Source of the DNA: Mesorhizobium sp. M4B.F.Ca.ET.203.01.1.1
Lineage (GTDB): Bacteria; Pseudomonadota; Alphaproteobacteria; Rhizobiales; Rhizobiaceae
NCBI RefSeq assembly: GCF_004791025.1
Contig: NZ_SRUO01000007.1
Location: 164,216 to 228,215, forward strand
Direction of reading: 5' to 3'
DNA length: 64,000 nt
Shown here in pieces: positions 17,722 to 26,959 of the stretch. Positions within the stretch are counted from its first letter, which is position 1. Every line of letters begins with the position of its first letter. Under the pieces are notes generated by a model that worked only from the letters and a program-made list of their open reading frames with translations, was not told the DNA's origin and made no database searches. Made by a program: the position numbers and the translations under genes.

Positions 17722-18552
17722 CTATTTCGATGCGGGACAGGGTTTCGACTGGTCGAACAGCGACAGGTTGACCAGCTTGCCGGTCATCGAGAAGTCGCCA
17801 TAGTCCATGACCAGGTCGCGGGTGATGCCGTTTTCGTGCAGCTTGAAGCTGATCCGGTACTCCGGCACCTCCTCGCCGCTTTTGTCGGTTTCGTCGAAAT
17901 AGGCGATGTCGACCGGCCAGTACTTGTCGGCGGCGAGCTTGGCCAGCGCCGGCGCTTCCGGGTCGGTCTTGTCGGCGTCGGTCTTCTTGCCGACGACGAC
18001 CGTCGTCGTCATCACCTTGTTGGCGTCTTCCGACCCGTCGAACAGGTTGGTTTCGTAGAAGCTCTCGCCCTTCTCGGCCTTGCCGATCAGTTCCACCAGA
18101 TGCTGGGTCGGGAATTGGGTGGCGGCGAGCTCCAGGCTGTTCTTCTCGGGCTTGTCGATGTCGACCTTGAGGCCCTTGGCCTCCCTGGTCGCCATGCCCT
18201 TGACCTCCTTGTCGAGGTTCTGGTCGACGAAGGACTTGGTGACGAAGGAGAACGTCTTGCCTTCGGCATCCTCGAAAGTGGTCGTCTGCTGATCGGTCAG
18301 GCGCGTGTTGTCGTTGGTGACGATCTGGGTGACGAAGCGGAATTTCACCGTGTAGCCCTCGCAAGGCGAGCCATTGAACTCGTACACCATGCGGCCCGAA
18401 ATACCGGTTATGCCGGAGCGGTCGGATGCCTTGTTGAGGGTCAGGTCGTAGACCGCGCGATGCGCCTGCAGCGCCGGAACGGCAAAGGCGGGAGCCACCA
18501 GGAACAGCGCTGGCACAAGGATGGCAGGGAATGCTAGGCGCTTTGCGCGCAT
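17722..18552 (-). CDS. eipB: Cell envelope integrity protein EipB (DUF1849)
   Basis: This 276-residue periplasmic protein matches the DUF1849 family, whose Brucella member EipB is a beta-spiral protein needed for envelope integrity. A clear signal peptide (MRAKRLAFPAILVPALFLVAPAFA) precedes HRAVYDLTLNKAS, the conserved start of the domain. The two family cysteines that form a disulphide are present: Cys64 in GSPCEGY and Cys272 in SKPCPASK. GGAGC lies six bases before the ATG. It is divergent from the RidA-family gene with 138 bases between them. The name follows the Brucella gene. Confidence 0.9.
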   Translation of the reverse strand: MRAKRLAFPAILVPALFLVAPAFAVPALQAHRAVYDLTLNKASDRSGITGISGRMVYEFNGSPCEGYTVKFRFVTQIVTNDNTRLTDQQTTTFEDAEGKTFSFVTKSFVDQNLDKEVKGMATREAKGLKVDIDKPEKNSLELAATQFPTQHLVELIGKAEKGESFYETNLFDGSEDANKVMTTTVVVGKKTDADKTDPEAPALAKLAADKYWPVDIAYFDETDKSGEEVPEYRISFKLHENGITRDLVMDYGDFSMTGKLVNLSLFDQSKPCPASK

Positions 18553-18690
18553 ATGGTGCTCCGATCGTCGCGGCTGATGGCAGGCCGCAGGGAAAGATGG
18601 TCCAGCTTAAAAAAAGTCATGGCGGAAGCGAGGCAAAAATAGCAATTTCGGCCCGGCTCGCGCTGCGTCTTCAAGCAATAGGGAAATACG

Positions 18691-19155
18691 ATGAGCGAAA
18701 CAATCGAAAAGCGGCTAAGCGATCTCGGCGTCACGATTCCGGCCGCCGCCGCGCCGGCCGCCAACTATGTGCCCTATTGCCGGACCGGCAATCTGCTGTT
18801 CACGGCGGGGCAGTTGCCGCTCAAGGACGGCAAGCTGCAGGCGAGCGGCCTGCTCGGCCGCGACGTCGATACGGCGGCCGGCAAGGAAGCCGCAAAATAC
18901 TGCGCCATCAACATCCTGGCGCAGGCCAAGGCAGCGCTCGGCGATCTCGGGAAGATCCGGCGCCTGGTCAAGATCACCGTCTTCGTCGCCTCGGCGCCCG
19001 ACTTCGTCGAGCAGCATCTGGTCGCCAACGGCGCTTCCGATTTCTTGGTCGCGGTACTGGGCGAAAGCGGCAAGCACGCCCGCTCCGCCGTCGGTACCGC
19101 CTCGCTGCCGCTCAACGCTGCGGTGGAAATCGAAGCGATCTTCGAAGTCGAATGA
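18691..19155 (+). CDS. RidA (YjgF/YER057c/UK114) family protein
   Basis: A 154-residue member of the RidA superfamily, trimeric proteins that either deaminate reactive enamine/imine intermediates or have other small-molecule roles. It shows YVPYCRTGNLLFTAGQLP, a long helix EAAKYCAINILAQAKAALGDL and VKITVFVASAPDF. The C-terminal stretch HARSAVGTASLPLNAAVEIEAIFEV fits, with Val-Gly in place of the active-site Arg-Val of true RidA. The subgroup resembles the longer YjgH/Rid-like branch, so archetypal imine deaminase activity is doubtful. Its stop overlaps the next start (ATGA). Confidence 0.88.
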   Translation: MSETIEKRLSDLGVTIPAAAAPAANYVPYCRTGNLLFTAGQLPLKDGKLQASGLLGRDVDTAAGKEAAKYCAINILAQAKAALGDLGKIRRLVKITVFVASAPDFVEQHLVANGASDFLVAVLGESGKHARSAVGTASLPLNAAVEIEAIFEVE

Positions 19156-19898
19156 GCCGGACTGACATCATGACCGATCTTTCCTGGCTGACCGCCCGGC
19201 CCGTGGCCCACCGCGGCTTCCACGACATGAACAAGACGCGCTGGGAGAACACGCTGTCGGCCTTCGCAGCCGCCGCCGAGCGCGGCTACGCGATCGAATG
19301 CGACGTGCATCTCTCGTCGGACCGCGTTCCCGTCGTCATCCATGATGGCGACATCAAGCGGCTGACCGGCGAGGACGGCTTCGTCTGGCAGCGCACCGCG
19401 GCGGAGCTCTCGGCGCTCAAGGTCGGCGGCACGGCCGATCATGTGCCGACGCTGCAGCAGGCGCTCGACCTGATCGACGGCCGCGTGCCGCTGGTGGTCG
19501 AACTGAAGGGCACGCCGGGCTACGACCAGGGCCTTGTGGCGAGCGTCGGCAAGATGCTCAAGCGCTACAAGGGCAAGGCGGCGATCATGTCGTTCGACCA
19601 CTGGCTGATCCGCGATTTCCCGAAGGACGCGCCCGGCATTCCTGGCGGGCTTACCGCCTACGGCAAGGACAACCAGCTGATAGAGGCACATTTCGCCATG
19701 CTGGCGCATGACATCGCCTTCACCTCCTATGCCGCCGGCGACCTGCCCAACCCCTTCGTCAGCTTTGTGCGCCAGCGGCTGAAAATGCCGGTCATCACCT
19801 GGACCGTGCATGACCAGCCGGCGGTGGACCTCACCTTCAAATATGCCGACCAGATGACCTTCGAGGGTTTCGAACCCGATCTCGTAAAGGTGGCGTGA
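19152..19898 (+). CDS. Glycerophosphodiester phosphodiesterase
   Basis: This cytoplasmic GDPD-family enzyme hydrolyses glycerophosphodiesters to glycerol-3-phosphate and an alcohol. The TIM-barrel motifs are clear: VAHRGFHD (catalytic HR), ENTLSAF, the metal ligands in ECDVHLSSDRVPVVIHDG and VVELKG. The last part has PVITWTVHD. The start at 19152 overlaps the upstream stop by four bases; ATG 19170 (MTDLSWLTARPVAHRG) is an equally good candidate and gives 242 residues. No signal peptide is seen, so it probably acts on internal or imported diesters. Confidence 0.9.
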   Translation: MSRTDIMTDLSWLTARPVAHRGFHDMNKTRWENTLSAFAAAAERGYAIECDVHLSSDRVPVVIHDGDIKRLTGEDGFVWQRTAAELSALKVGGTADHVPTLQQALDLIDGRVPLVVELKGTPGYDQGLVASVGKMLKRYKGKAAIMSFDHWLIRDFPKDAPGIPGGLTAYGKDNQLIEAHFAMLAHDIAFTSYAAGDLPNPFVSFVRQRLKMPVITWTVHDQPAVDLTFKYADQMTFEGFEPDLVKVA

Positions 19899-19939
19899 TC
19901 CAGGCTTGCGCGGCCCCGGATGGAGCTTAAATAAGCCTC

Positions 19940-21154
19940 ATGGATCAGGGTGATGACGATGATGGTCAGATGGCGAATGCGGAGTTTTCGATCCGCGTCG
20001 CCTCCGGCATCGGCGCCTTCACCTGCGACGAGTGGAACGGCTTTGCCGGGACCGCGCGCGGCGACGAGGAAACCGGCTATAACCCTCTCGTTTCATTCGC
20101 CTTTTTGAGCGCGCTTGAAGAGTCCGGCTGCGCCGTGCGCCGCACCGGCTGGCAGGGCCATCACCTGCGGCTGGAGACGGCGCAAGGCAGGCTGCTGGGC
20201 GCCGTGCCGTGCTATCTCAAATCGCACAGCCAGGGCGAATATGTCTTCGATCATGGCTGGTCGGATGCGTTCGAGCGCGCCGGTGGTCGTTACTATCCGA
20301 AGCTGCAAAGCGCCGTGCCGTTCACGCCAGTCACCGGCCCTCGCCTGTTGGTCAGCAAGGGCGAGGACGATAGCGCCGTGAAGGCCGGCCTCGCCGCCGG
20401 CCTGAAGATGGTGACCGACAGGCTCGGCGTGTCCTCGGCGCATGTCACCTTCGCCTCGGAAAGCGATGTCGCGACGCTGGAAGCAGCCGGCTTCCTGCAC
20501 CGCACCGACCAGCAGTTCCATTTCTTCAATGAAGGCTTTTCGAGCTATGACGATTTCCTCGCCACGCTTGCCTCGCGCAAACGCAAGGCGATGAAGAAGG
20601 AGCGGCGCGAGGCGCTGGTGGACGGCATCACCATCGACTGGCTGACCGGCAAGGACCTGACCGAGAAGGCCTGGGACGACTTCTTCGCCTTCTACATGGA
20701 TACCGGCAGCCGCAAATGGGGGCGGCCCTATCTGAACCGCCAGTTCTTCTCGCTGATCGGCGAGCGCATGGCCGACGACATCCTGCTGGTGATGGCCAAG
20801 CGCAACGGCCGCTACATCGCCGGCGCCATCAACTTCATCGGCTCGGACGCGCTCTACGGACGCAACTGGGGCTGCATCGAGGACCACCCCTTCCTGCATT
20901 TCGAGGTCTGCTACCACCAGGCGATCGACTTCGCCATCGAGCGCGGGCTGAAGGTGGTGGAAGCCGGCGCGCAGGGCGAGCACAAGCTGGCGCGTGGCTA
21001 CCGCCCCGTGACCATGCACTCGGCGCACTACATCGCGCATCCAGGCCTGCGCAACGCGGTGGCCGATTATCTCCGCCGCGAGCGCCGCGAGGTCGAGCGG
21101 ATGGGCGAATATCTCGAGGAACACACGCCGTTCCGCAAGGATCTGGCCGAATAG
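19940..21154 (+). CDS. FemAB/GNAT-like acyltransferase (COG3146 type)
   Basis: A 404-residue protein of the DUF482 / COG3146 group, with a double GNAT fold related to FemAB peptidyltransferases. Conserved blocks are NPLVSFAFLSALEESG, VPCYLKSHSQGEYVFDHGWSDAFERAG, YYPKLQSAVPFTPVTGPRLL, and RKRKAMKKERREAL. The last block is RNWGCIEDHPFLHFEVCYHQAIDFAIERGLKVVEAGAQGEHKLARGY. The physiological acceptor is not known. The gene is 41 bases after the phosphodiesterase and probably cotranscribed. ATG 19970 (MANAEFS) is an alternative start. Confidence 0.88.
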   Translation: MDQGDDDDGQMANAEFSIRVASGIGAFTCDEWNGFAGTARGDEETGYNPLVSFAFLSALEESGCAVRRTGWQGHHLRLETAQGRLLGAVPCYLKSHSQGEYVFDHGWSDAFERAGGRYYPKLQSAVPFTPVTGPRLLVSKGEDDSAVKAGLAAGLKMVTDRLGVSSAHVTFASESDVATLEAAGFLHRTDQQFHFFNEGFSSYDDFLATLASRKRKAMKKERREALVDGITIDWLTGKDLTEKAWDDFFAFYMDTGSRKWGRPYLNRQFFSLIGERMADDILLVMAKRNGRYIAGAINFIGSDALYGRNWGCIEDHPFLHFEVCYHQAIDFAIERGLKVVEAGAQGEHKLARGYRPVTMHSAHYIAHPGLRNAVADYLRRERREVERMGEYLEEHTPFRKDLAE

Positions 21155-21263
21155 GCCACGCCCTGGTCGAGGCGGGCATGAATCGATCTCGGCTGACCTG
21201 CCTTGCCGCGCCATGACGGCTTCGCTACACGAGGCAGGACATCCATGATCAGGAGCGCCCGCC

Positions 21264-21689
21264 ATGGCTGACTACGATCCCGGCAACATCTTCGCGAAGA
21301 TCCTGCGCGGCGAAATCCCCTCGCACCGCGTCTATGAAGACGATGCGGTCATCGCCTTCATGGACGTGATGCCGCAAGGAAAGGGCCACACGCTGGTGGT
21401 GCCGAAGGCGCCATCGCGCAATCTGCTCGACGCCGACACGGCAACGCTCGGGCCGCTCTTCATTGGCGTTCAGAAGCTGGCGCAGGCGGTCAAGAAAGCC
21501 TTCGGCGCCGACGGCGTCACCATCCTGCAGTTCAACGAACCGGCTTCGGGCCAGACCGTCTACCACCTGCATGTCCATGTCATCCCGCGCTTCGAAGGCG
21601 TCCCCCTGAAGCCGCACAGCGGACAGATGGAAAAGCCCGAGGTGCTGGCGGAAAACGCGGGCAAGATCCGCGCGGCGCTTGCCGGCTGA
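21264..21689 (+). CDS. HIT family hydrolase
   Basis: A 141-residue HIT protein of the HinT/Hint branch, likely a nucleoside phosphoramidase or AMP-lysine hydrolase. The active site HLHVHVIPRF is near residue 100, and NIFAKILRGEIPSHRVYEDD and FMDVMPQGKGHTLVVPK form the substrate pocket. AGGAG stands about nine bases before the ATG. It is the last gene of the plus-strand group and converges with rarA across 42 bases. Confidence 0.95.
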   Translation: MADYDPGNIFAKILRGEIPSHRVYEDDAVIAFMDVMPQGKGHTLVVPKAPSRNLLDADTATLGPLFIGVQKLAQAVKKAFGADGVTILQFNEPASGQTVYHLHVHVIPRFEGVPLKPHSGQMEKPEVLAENAGKIRAALAG

Positions 21690-21731
21690 CCAGGCACGGA
21701 CCGCGGCAAACGGCCAGCCGCGAGAAGCAGC

Positions 21732-23042
21732 CTACCTTTCCCGCTCGCCGCGCAGCTTGGCCCAGTATTCCAGCCGCTTCCTGATATCGCGCTCGAAGCC
21801 CCGCTCGGGCGGATCGTAGAAGGTGCGCCGGCCCATCTTTTCGGGGAAATAGTCCTGGCCGGAAAAGGCGTCGGGCTCGTCGTGGTCGTAGCGGTAGCCG
21901 GCTCCGTAATCCTCTTCCTTCATCAGCTTGGTCGGCGCGTTGAGGATGTGCTTGGGCGGCAGCAGCGAGCCGTGCTCCTTTGCCGCTTGTGTCGCCGCCT
22001 TGAAGGCGGTGTAGACGGCGTTGGATTTCGGCGCGGTGGCGAGATAGACGGCGGCCTCGGCGAAGGCGAGCTCGCCCTCGGGCGAACCCAGATAGTCGTA
22101 GGCGTCCTTCGCGGCATTGGCGATGACCAGCGCCTGCGGGTCGGCCAGCCCGATATCCTCCACCGCCATGCGCACCAGCCGGCGGCCGAGATAGAGCGGA
22201 TCCTCGCCAGCGTCGAACATGCGGGCGAGATAGTAGAGGGCCGCGTCCGGATCGGAGCCGCGCACCGATTTGTGCAGCGCCGAGATCAGATTGTAGTGAC
22301 CGTCCTGACCCTTGTCGTAGATCGGCGCGCGGCGCTGGATGATGCGCTGCAGGCCCTCCGGCCCGAACACCTCGCCCGGCTTGGCGGCGCGCCACACTTC
22401 TTCGGCAAGCGTCAGCGAAGCTCGGCCGTCGCCGTCGCTCATGCGGATCAGCATGGCCCGCGCCTCGTCGTCGAGCGGCAGCGCCCTGCCCTCGGTCTCC
22501 TCCGCCCGCGCCAGCAGCTTGGCGATGCTGTCCTCGCCGAGCGAACGGAAGACCAACACGCGCGCGCGCGACAAAAGCGCGGCGTTCAGCTCGAAGGACG
22601 GGTTTTCCGTGGTGGCGCCGACCAGCACGACGGTGCCGTCTTCCATTACCGGCAGAAAGCCGTCCTGCTGAGCCCGGTTGAAGCGATGGATCTCGTCGAC
22701 GAATAGCAAGGTCTGGCGGCCGTTGCCGCGGCGCAGCTTCGCTGCCTCGAACACCTTCTTGAGGTCGGCGACTCCGGAAAACACCGCCGATATCTGCTCG
22801 AACGCAAGCTTGGTCTCGCCGGCCAGCAGCCGGGCCACCGTGGTCTTGCCGGTGCCTGGCGGGCCCCAGAAGATCATCGAGCCGAGCGAGCCGGAATCGA
22901 TCAGCCTGGTCAGCGCGCCATCCGGACCGGTCAGATGCTCCTGGCCAACGACCTCGCCGAGGTTTTTCGGGCGCAGCCGGTCGGCCAGCGGCCGGCCGGG
23001 CGGCGCCTTTTCCGGTTCATCGACGCTGAACAAATCGGCCAT
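21732..23042 (-). CDS. rarA: Replication-associated recombination protein A (RarA/MgsA AAA+ ATPase)
   Basis: RarA is a clamp-loader-like AAA+ ATPase acting at stalled replication forks. The 436-residue protein contains RPLADRLRPKNLGEVVGQEHL, Walker A GPPGTGKTT near residue 60, Walker B LLFVDEIHRF and sensor 1 GATTENPSFELN. The MgsA C-terminal tetramerisation region has DAALYYLARMFDAGEDPLYLGRRLVRMAVEDIGLADP and FYDPPERGFE. Length is normal. It is 39 bases downstream of the Do-family protease gene in the same direction. Confidence 0.96.
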   Translation of the reverse strand: MADLFSVDEPEKAPPGRPLADRLRPKNLGEVVGQEHLTGPDGALTRLIDSGSLGSMIFWGPPGTGKTTVARLLAGETKLAFEQISAVFSGVADLKKVFEAAKLRRGNGRQTLLFVDEIHRFNRAQQDGFLPVMEDGTVVLVGATTENPSFELNAALLSRARVLVFRSLGEDSIAKLLARAEETEGRALPLDDEARAMLIRMSDGDGRASLTLAEEVWRAAKPGEVFGPEGLQRIIQRRAPIYDKGQDGHYNLISALHKSVRGSDPDAALYYLARMFDAGEDPLYLGRRLVRMAVEDIGLADPQALVIANAAKDAYDYLGSPEGELAFAEAAVYLATAPKSNAVYTAFKAATQAAKEHGSLLPPKHILNAPTKLMKEEDYGAGYRYDHDEPDAFSGQDYFPEKMGRRTFYDPPERGFERDIRKRLEYWAKLRGERER

Positions 23043-23081
23043 GAACGGTCTTCAAAGCTGGAGGACGATCCCTGGATCGCC

Positions 23082-24569
23082 TCAATAACGCAACACCTGG
23101 CGCAGTATCTGCCCGCCGCGCTCGACGGTAAAGCGCCACCAGCGCGTGTCCTGCTGGGCTACCTGCGCCAGCGTCGCCGCCGTGTCGACAGTCGTGCCGT
23201 TCACCTCGCGCACGATGTCGCCCGGCTGGAAGCCGAAATCGGCGGCCGGCGAATCGCGATTGATGTCGACCACGGCGACCCCCTTGAGGTCGGTGCGCAG
23301 GCCGAGCCGCTGCGCCAGCCGCGGCGACAGCTCCGCCACCTTGGCGCCGGCGAACGGGCTGCGGCCATGCAGCGTCACCTCGGTGGCCTTGGCGCCTTCC
23401 GGCGCGCGCTCCAGCGCGATATCCATCGTCGCCTGCTGGCCCTTGCTGAGCACGGCGAAGCTGGCCTTGGTGCCGATCGACAACGTCGCCATACGATAAT
23501 CCAGCGCCTCGATGCTTTCGACGGTCGTGCCGTTGAGCGAGAGCACGACATCGCCGGGCTTCAGCCCAGCCTTGCCCGCCGGCCCGGCAGCATCGACCGA
23601 CGAGACCAGCGCGCCGGTCGGCTTTTCCATGCCGAGCGATTCGGCGATCTGCGGCGTCACCGCCTCGAACTCGGCGCCGACATAGGGCCGCTCGAAGAAA
23701 TCGAGACCGGCCTTGGCCGCGTCGGCGAACGCCCGCACCATATTGGCGGGGATGGCGAAACCGATGCCGATCGAGCCGCCGCTGCGGCTGTAGATCGCCG
23801 TGTTGATGCCGACCAGCTGGCCGCCCATGTTGATCAGCGCGCCACCGGAATTGCCGGGATTGATGGCGGCGTCGGTCTGGATGAAATAGCCCGAATCCGA
23901 AACGCCGATATGGCTGCGGGCCAGCGCCGAAACGATGCCGCTGGTGGTGGTCTGGCCGACACCGAACGGATTGCCGATCGCCAGCACCAGATCGCCGACC
24001 TCGAGCGCGTCGGAATCGCCGATGGCGATCACCGGGAACGGCTTGTCGGCGGAGATCTTGAGCACGGCGAGATCGAGCGTCTCATCCTTGAGCATGACCT
24101 TGCTGGTGAACTCGCGCCCGTCGGCGGTCGCCACCTTCACCTCGTCGGCATCCTTGATGACGTGGTAGTTGGTGACGATGACACCGCTCGGGTCGACCAG
24201 CACGCCAGAGCCCAGCGAGGATTGCGCGCGCGGCTGCGCGCGGCCGAAGAATTCCTCGAAGAAGGGATCGCCCTCGAAAGGCGACGTCACCTTGGCGGTC
24301 TGCGAGGCATACACGTTGACCACGGCCGGCGCCGTCTGCTTGACCAAAGGCGCGAACGAGAGCTGCACCTCCTCGCGGCCGAACGGCACGCGCTTGTCGG
24401 GTCCGGAGGTGGCGTTCTCGCCTTCGACGCCATGGAGAAGATCGGTCAGCACGTCGGACAGGCCGGGATCGGCGGGCTTGGCGGCGTCCTCGGCCAGCGC
24501 CTGCCTGGCCGCCGGCGCGAACGCCAGCAAGGCCGAGATCAGAACAAGGGACAGCCGTTTCATGCGCAT
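23082..24569 (-). CDS. Do-family periplasmic serine endopeptidase (DegP/DegQ-like)
   Basis: A 495-residue HtrA-family protease/chaperone of the periplasm. After a signal peptide (MRMKRLSLVLISALLAFAPAARQALA) comes the trypsin-like domain with the complete triad: His136 in TNYHVI, Asp166 in TLDLAVLKI and Ser241 in NPGNSGGAL. Two PDZ domains follow (about 280-370 and 395-490; second ligand loop in GVAVVDINRDSPAADFGFQPGD). GAGG lies seven bases before ATG 24569; ATG 24563 is the alternative. It is likely a degP or mucD orthologue, but sequence alone does not separate paralogues. It may be cotranscribed with rarA. Confidence 0.94.
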   Translation of the reverse strand: MRMKRLSLVLISALLAFAPAARQALAEDAAKPADPGLSDVLTDLLHGVEGENATSGPDKRVPFGREEVQLSFAPLVKQTAPAVVNVYASQTAKVTSPFEGDPFFEEFFGRAQPRAQSSLGSGVLVDPSGVIVTNYHVIKDADEVKVATADGREFTSKVMLKDETLDLAVLKISADKPFPVIAIGDSDALEVGDLVLAIGNPFGVGQTTTSGIVSALARSHIGVSDSGYFIQTDAAINPGNSGGALINMGGQLVGINTAIYSRSGGSIGIGFAIPANMVRAFADAAKAGLDFFERPYVGAEFEAVTPQIAESLGMEKPTGALVSSVDAAGPAGKAGLKPGDVVLSLNGTTVESIEALDYRMATLSIGTKASFAVLSKGQQATMDIALERAPEGAKATEVTLHGRSPFAGAKVAELSPRLAQRLGLRTDLKGVAVVDINRDSPAADFGFQPGDIVREVNGTTVDTAATLAQVAQQDTRWWRFTVERGGQILRQVLRY

Positions 24570-24714
24570 TCCGAATCCTCCAAATCGGGCGCCATTGTCC
24601 CGACGATTGTGCAGAATGAAAGGCTAATGCACCGAAATCCGATAATTGTCGCGCAAAAGCACGGGCGTCGGCCGACGAAATTGTCGGAAACGCCAAGCGC
24701 CGATTTCAGAATGT

Positions 24715-24739
24715 AAAAAGGGGCCCACAGGGCCCCTTT
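24715..24739 (-). terminator. Intrinsic terminator after rplQ
   Basis: A perfect AAAGGGGCCC-ACA-GGGCCCCTTT hairpin (24717-24739) is followed on minus by TTTTTAC. It lies 24 bases past the rplQ stop and ends the long str-S10-spc-alpha array. Confidence 0.9.
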
Positions 24740-24762
24740 GAACACTTGCGAAAAGCCCAGCC

Positions 24763-25194
24763 TCAGGCGGCCGCGACTTCCTCTTCGGTACCTTCGGCTT
24801 CGATGCGGGCGCGGTCGCCGGCGCCCTTGGCCGAGGTGTCGCGGTCGACGAACTCGATGACCGCCATCGCGGCATTGTCGCCGTGACGGAAGCCCGCCTT
24901 CATGATGCGCAGGTAGCCGCCGTTGCGGGAGGCGTAGCGCGGCGCGATCGTCTCGAACAGGCGCTTGACGACGCCCTCATTGCCGATCTGGGCGATCACC
25001 TGACGGCGCGCATGCAGATCGCCGCGCTTGCCGAGCGTCACCAGCTTCTCGACGATCGGACGCAGGTCCTTAGCCTTCGGCAGAGTGGTGACGATCTGCT
25101 CGTGCTCGAGCAGCGAGACTGCGAGGTTGGCGAACATCGACTTGCGGTGGCTTACACTGCGGGCGAAACGACGGCCTTTGAAACCGTGGCGCAT
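24763..25194 (-). CDS. rplQ: 50S ribosomal protein L17
   Basis: L17 is a large-subunit protein near the exit tunnel. The 143-residue product opens [21 protein letters not shown] and continues with [40 protein letters not shown] conserved [30 protein letters not shown] block follows, then an acidic C-terminal tail ([12 protein letters not shown]) typical of rhizobia. It is the last gene of the alpha operon, 104 bases after rpoA, and is followed by a strong terminator. Confidence 0.98.
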   Translation of the reverse strand: MRHGFKGRRFARSVSHRKSMFANLAVSLLEHEQIVTTLPKAKDLRPIVEKLVTLGKRGDLHARRQVIAQIGNEGVVKRLFETIAPRYASRNGGYLRIMKAGFRHGDNAAMAVIEFVDRDTSAKGAGDRARIEAEGTEEEVAAA

Positions 25195-25298
25195 GGCTCT
25201 TTTCCTTCTTCAGTTGTTCAAGAGGCCACGGCCTCTGATGGTTTTCCGCATGACCGTCGGATCTGGCGGCTCACGCCGCCGATCCTTGGAATTCATGC

Positions 25299-26309
25299 TC
25301 AATATTGGTCTTCGTAACGCTTTGCGAGGTCTTCGATGTTTTCCGGCGGCCAGTCCGGCACTTCCATGCCGAGGTGCAGGCCCATCGCCGCCAAGACTTC
25401 CTTGATCTCGTTCAGCGACTTGCGGCCGAAGTTCGGGGTGCGCAGCATCTCGGCTTCGGTCTTCTGGATCAGGTCGCCGATATAGACGATGTTGTCGTTC
25501 TTCAGGCAGTTGGCGGAACGCACCGAGAGCTCCAGCTCGTCGACCTTCTTGAGCAGCGCCGGGTTGAAGGCAAGCTCGGTGACGGCTTCGGCGGCGACTT
25601 CCTTCTGCGGCTCGTCGAAGTTGACGAACAGGCCGAGCTGGTCCTGCAGGATGCGAGCGGCAAAAGCCACCGCGTCCTCGCCCGAGATCGAGCCGTCGGT
25701 CTCGATGGTCATGGTCAGCTTGTCATAGTCGAGGACCTGGCCCTCGCGGGTGTTCTCGACCTTGTAGGAGACCTTCTTGACCGGCGAGTAGAGGCTGTCG
25801 ACCGGGATCAGGCCGATCGGCGCGTCCTCGGCGCGGTTGCGCTCGGCCGGCACATAGCCCTTGCCGGTGTCGACGGTGAACTCCATGCGGATCTCGGCGC
25901 CCTCGTCCAGCGTGCAGATGACGTGGTCGGGGTTGAGGATCTCGACGTCGCCGACCGTCTGGATGTCGCCGGCCAGCACGGCGCCCGGGCCCTGCTTGCG
26001 AACGACCATGCGCTTCGGGCCGTCGCCTTCCATACGGATGGCGATTTCCTTGATGTTGAGCACGATATCGGTCACGTCCTCGCGCACGCCGGCGATGGAC
26101 GAGAATTCATGCAGGACGCCGTCGATCTGCACCGCGGTGACGGCCGCGCCGCGCAGCGAAGACAGAAGCACGCGCCGCAGCGCGTTGCCCAGCGTGAGGC
26201 CGAAGCCGCGCTCGAGCGGCTCGGCGACCAGCGTGGTCAGCGTCTTCTTCTTCGACGAGAACTCGATCTTGTTCGGCTTGATCAGTTCCTGCCAGTTTTT
26301 CTGGATCAT
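25299..26309 (-). CDS. rpoA: DNA-directed RNA polymerase subunit alpha
   Basis: The alpha dimer nucleates RNA polymerase assembly, and its C-terminal domain binds UP elements and activators. The 336-residue protein has the alpha-NTD ([35 protein letters not shown]), a flexible linker near 230-250 and the alpha-CTD with [22 protein letters not shown] and [17 protein letters not shown]. The start at 26309 ([10 protein letters not shown]) has GGAAGGA about 10 bases upstream; the frame open to 26339 has no support. It lies between rpsK and rplQ as in the standard alpha operon. Confidence 0.98.
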
Positions 26310-26411
26310 GATGCTTTCCTTCCGTTGCCCCGCCACCATCCAATCGTGGCGGGCGACCTGGAATGCCGCGGAGGAACGCTTTTTGGCGTTCGCGCGGCGT
26401 TCGATAGTTCC

Positions 26412-26801
26412 TTAGACGCGGCGCTTCTTGCGCGGGCGGCAGCCATTGTGCGGGATCGGCGTCACGTCACGGATCGAGGTGATGGTGAAGCCGGCGGCCT
26501 GCAGCGCGCGCAGCGCCGATTCACGACCCGAGCCGGGCCCGCAGACCTCGACCTCGAGCATGCGCATGCCGTGTTCCTGCGCCTTCTTGGCGACGTCCTC
26601 GGCGGCCATCTGGGCGGCGAACGGGGTCGACTTGCGCGAACCCTTGAAGCCCTGGGCGCCGGCCGACGACCAGGCGATCGAATTGCCCTGCGCGTCGGTG
26701 ATGGTGATCATCGTGTTGTTGAAGGTCGAATTGACGTGGGCAACGCCCGACGAGATATTCTTGCGTTCGCGACGGCGAACACGAGCGGCTTCCTTGGCCA
26801 T
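26412..26801 (-). CDS. rpsK: 30S ribosomal protein S11
   Basis: S11 lies on the 30S platform near the mRNA exit (anti-Shine-Dalgarno) region. The 129-residue protein has [39 protein letters not shown] and the C-terminal signature [16 protein letters not shown] plus [15 protein letters not shown]. It is separated from rpsM by 158 bases filled by an inverted array of octamers, where relatives usually have a short gap. Confidence 0.98.
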   Translation of the reverse strand: MAKEAARVRRRERKNISSGVAHVNSTFNNTMITITDAQGNSIAWSSAGAQGFKGSRKSTPFAAQMAAEDVAKKAQEHGMRMLEVEVCGPGSGRESALRALQAAGFTITSIRDVTPIPHNGCRPRKKRRV

Positions 26802-26856
26802 GGTAGTCCTTTCAGTTGATCTCTACACCGCCGTAATGCCAGCGGCTCCACCTTGG

Positions 26857-26957
26857 TAAGGGAGTAGGGGAATAGGGAAGTAAGGGAGTAGGGAAACAAA
26901 TGATCCGATTTTCGGACTATTCCCTACCGCCTTACTCCCCTACTCCCTTATTCCCCT
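26857..26957. repeat. Inverted array of 8-bp tandem repeats between rpsM and rpsK
   Basis: The left arm (26857-26896) is five perfect-length octamers of consensus TARGGGAR. The right arm (26918-26957) is five octamers of the complementary type AYTCCCYT. Between them is a small hairpin TCCGA-TTT-TCGGA (26904-26916). The whole can fold into a long imperfect hairpin with arms of about 40 bp, about three quarters matched. The right arm abuts the rpsM stop codon (26960-26962). Composition is purine/pyrimidine skewed and AT-richer than the surrounding genes. Confidence 0.9.
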
Positions 26958-26959
26958 AA

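Noticed and set aside
17663..18364. Upstream extension of the DUF4031 frame
   Set aside because: It is the wrong frame of eipB, very rich in Arg and Gly; the conserved family sequence begins at 17662.
18531..19151. Frame open upstream of the phosphodiesterase start
   Set aside because: It overlaps the RidA-family gene in another frame; the conserved enzyme sequence starts only after 19152.
26857..26957. Possible CRISPR array
   Set aside because: The units are 8 bp, contiguous without spacers and arranged as inverted arms; no cas gene is near.
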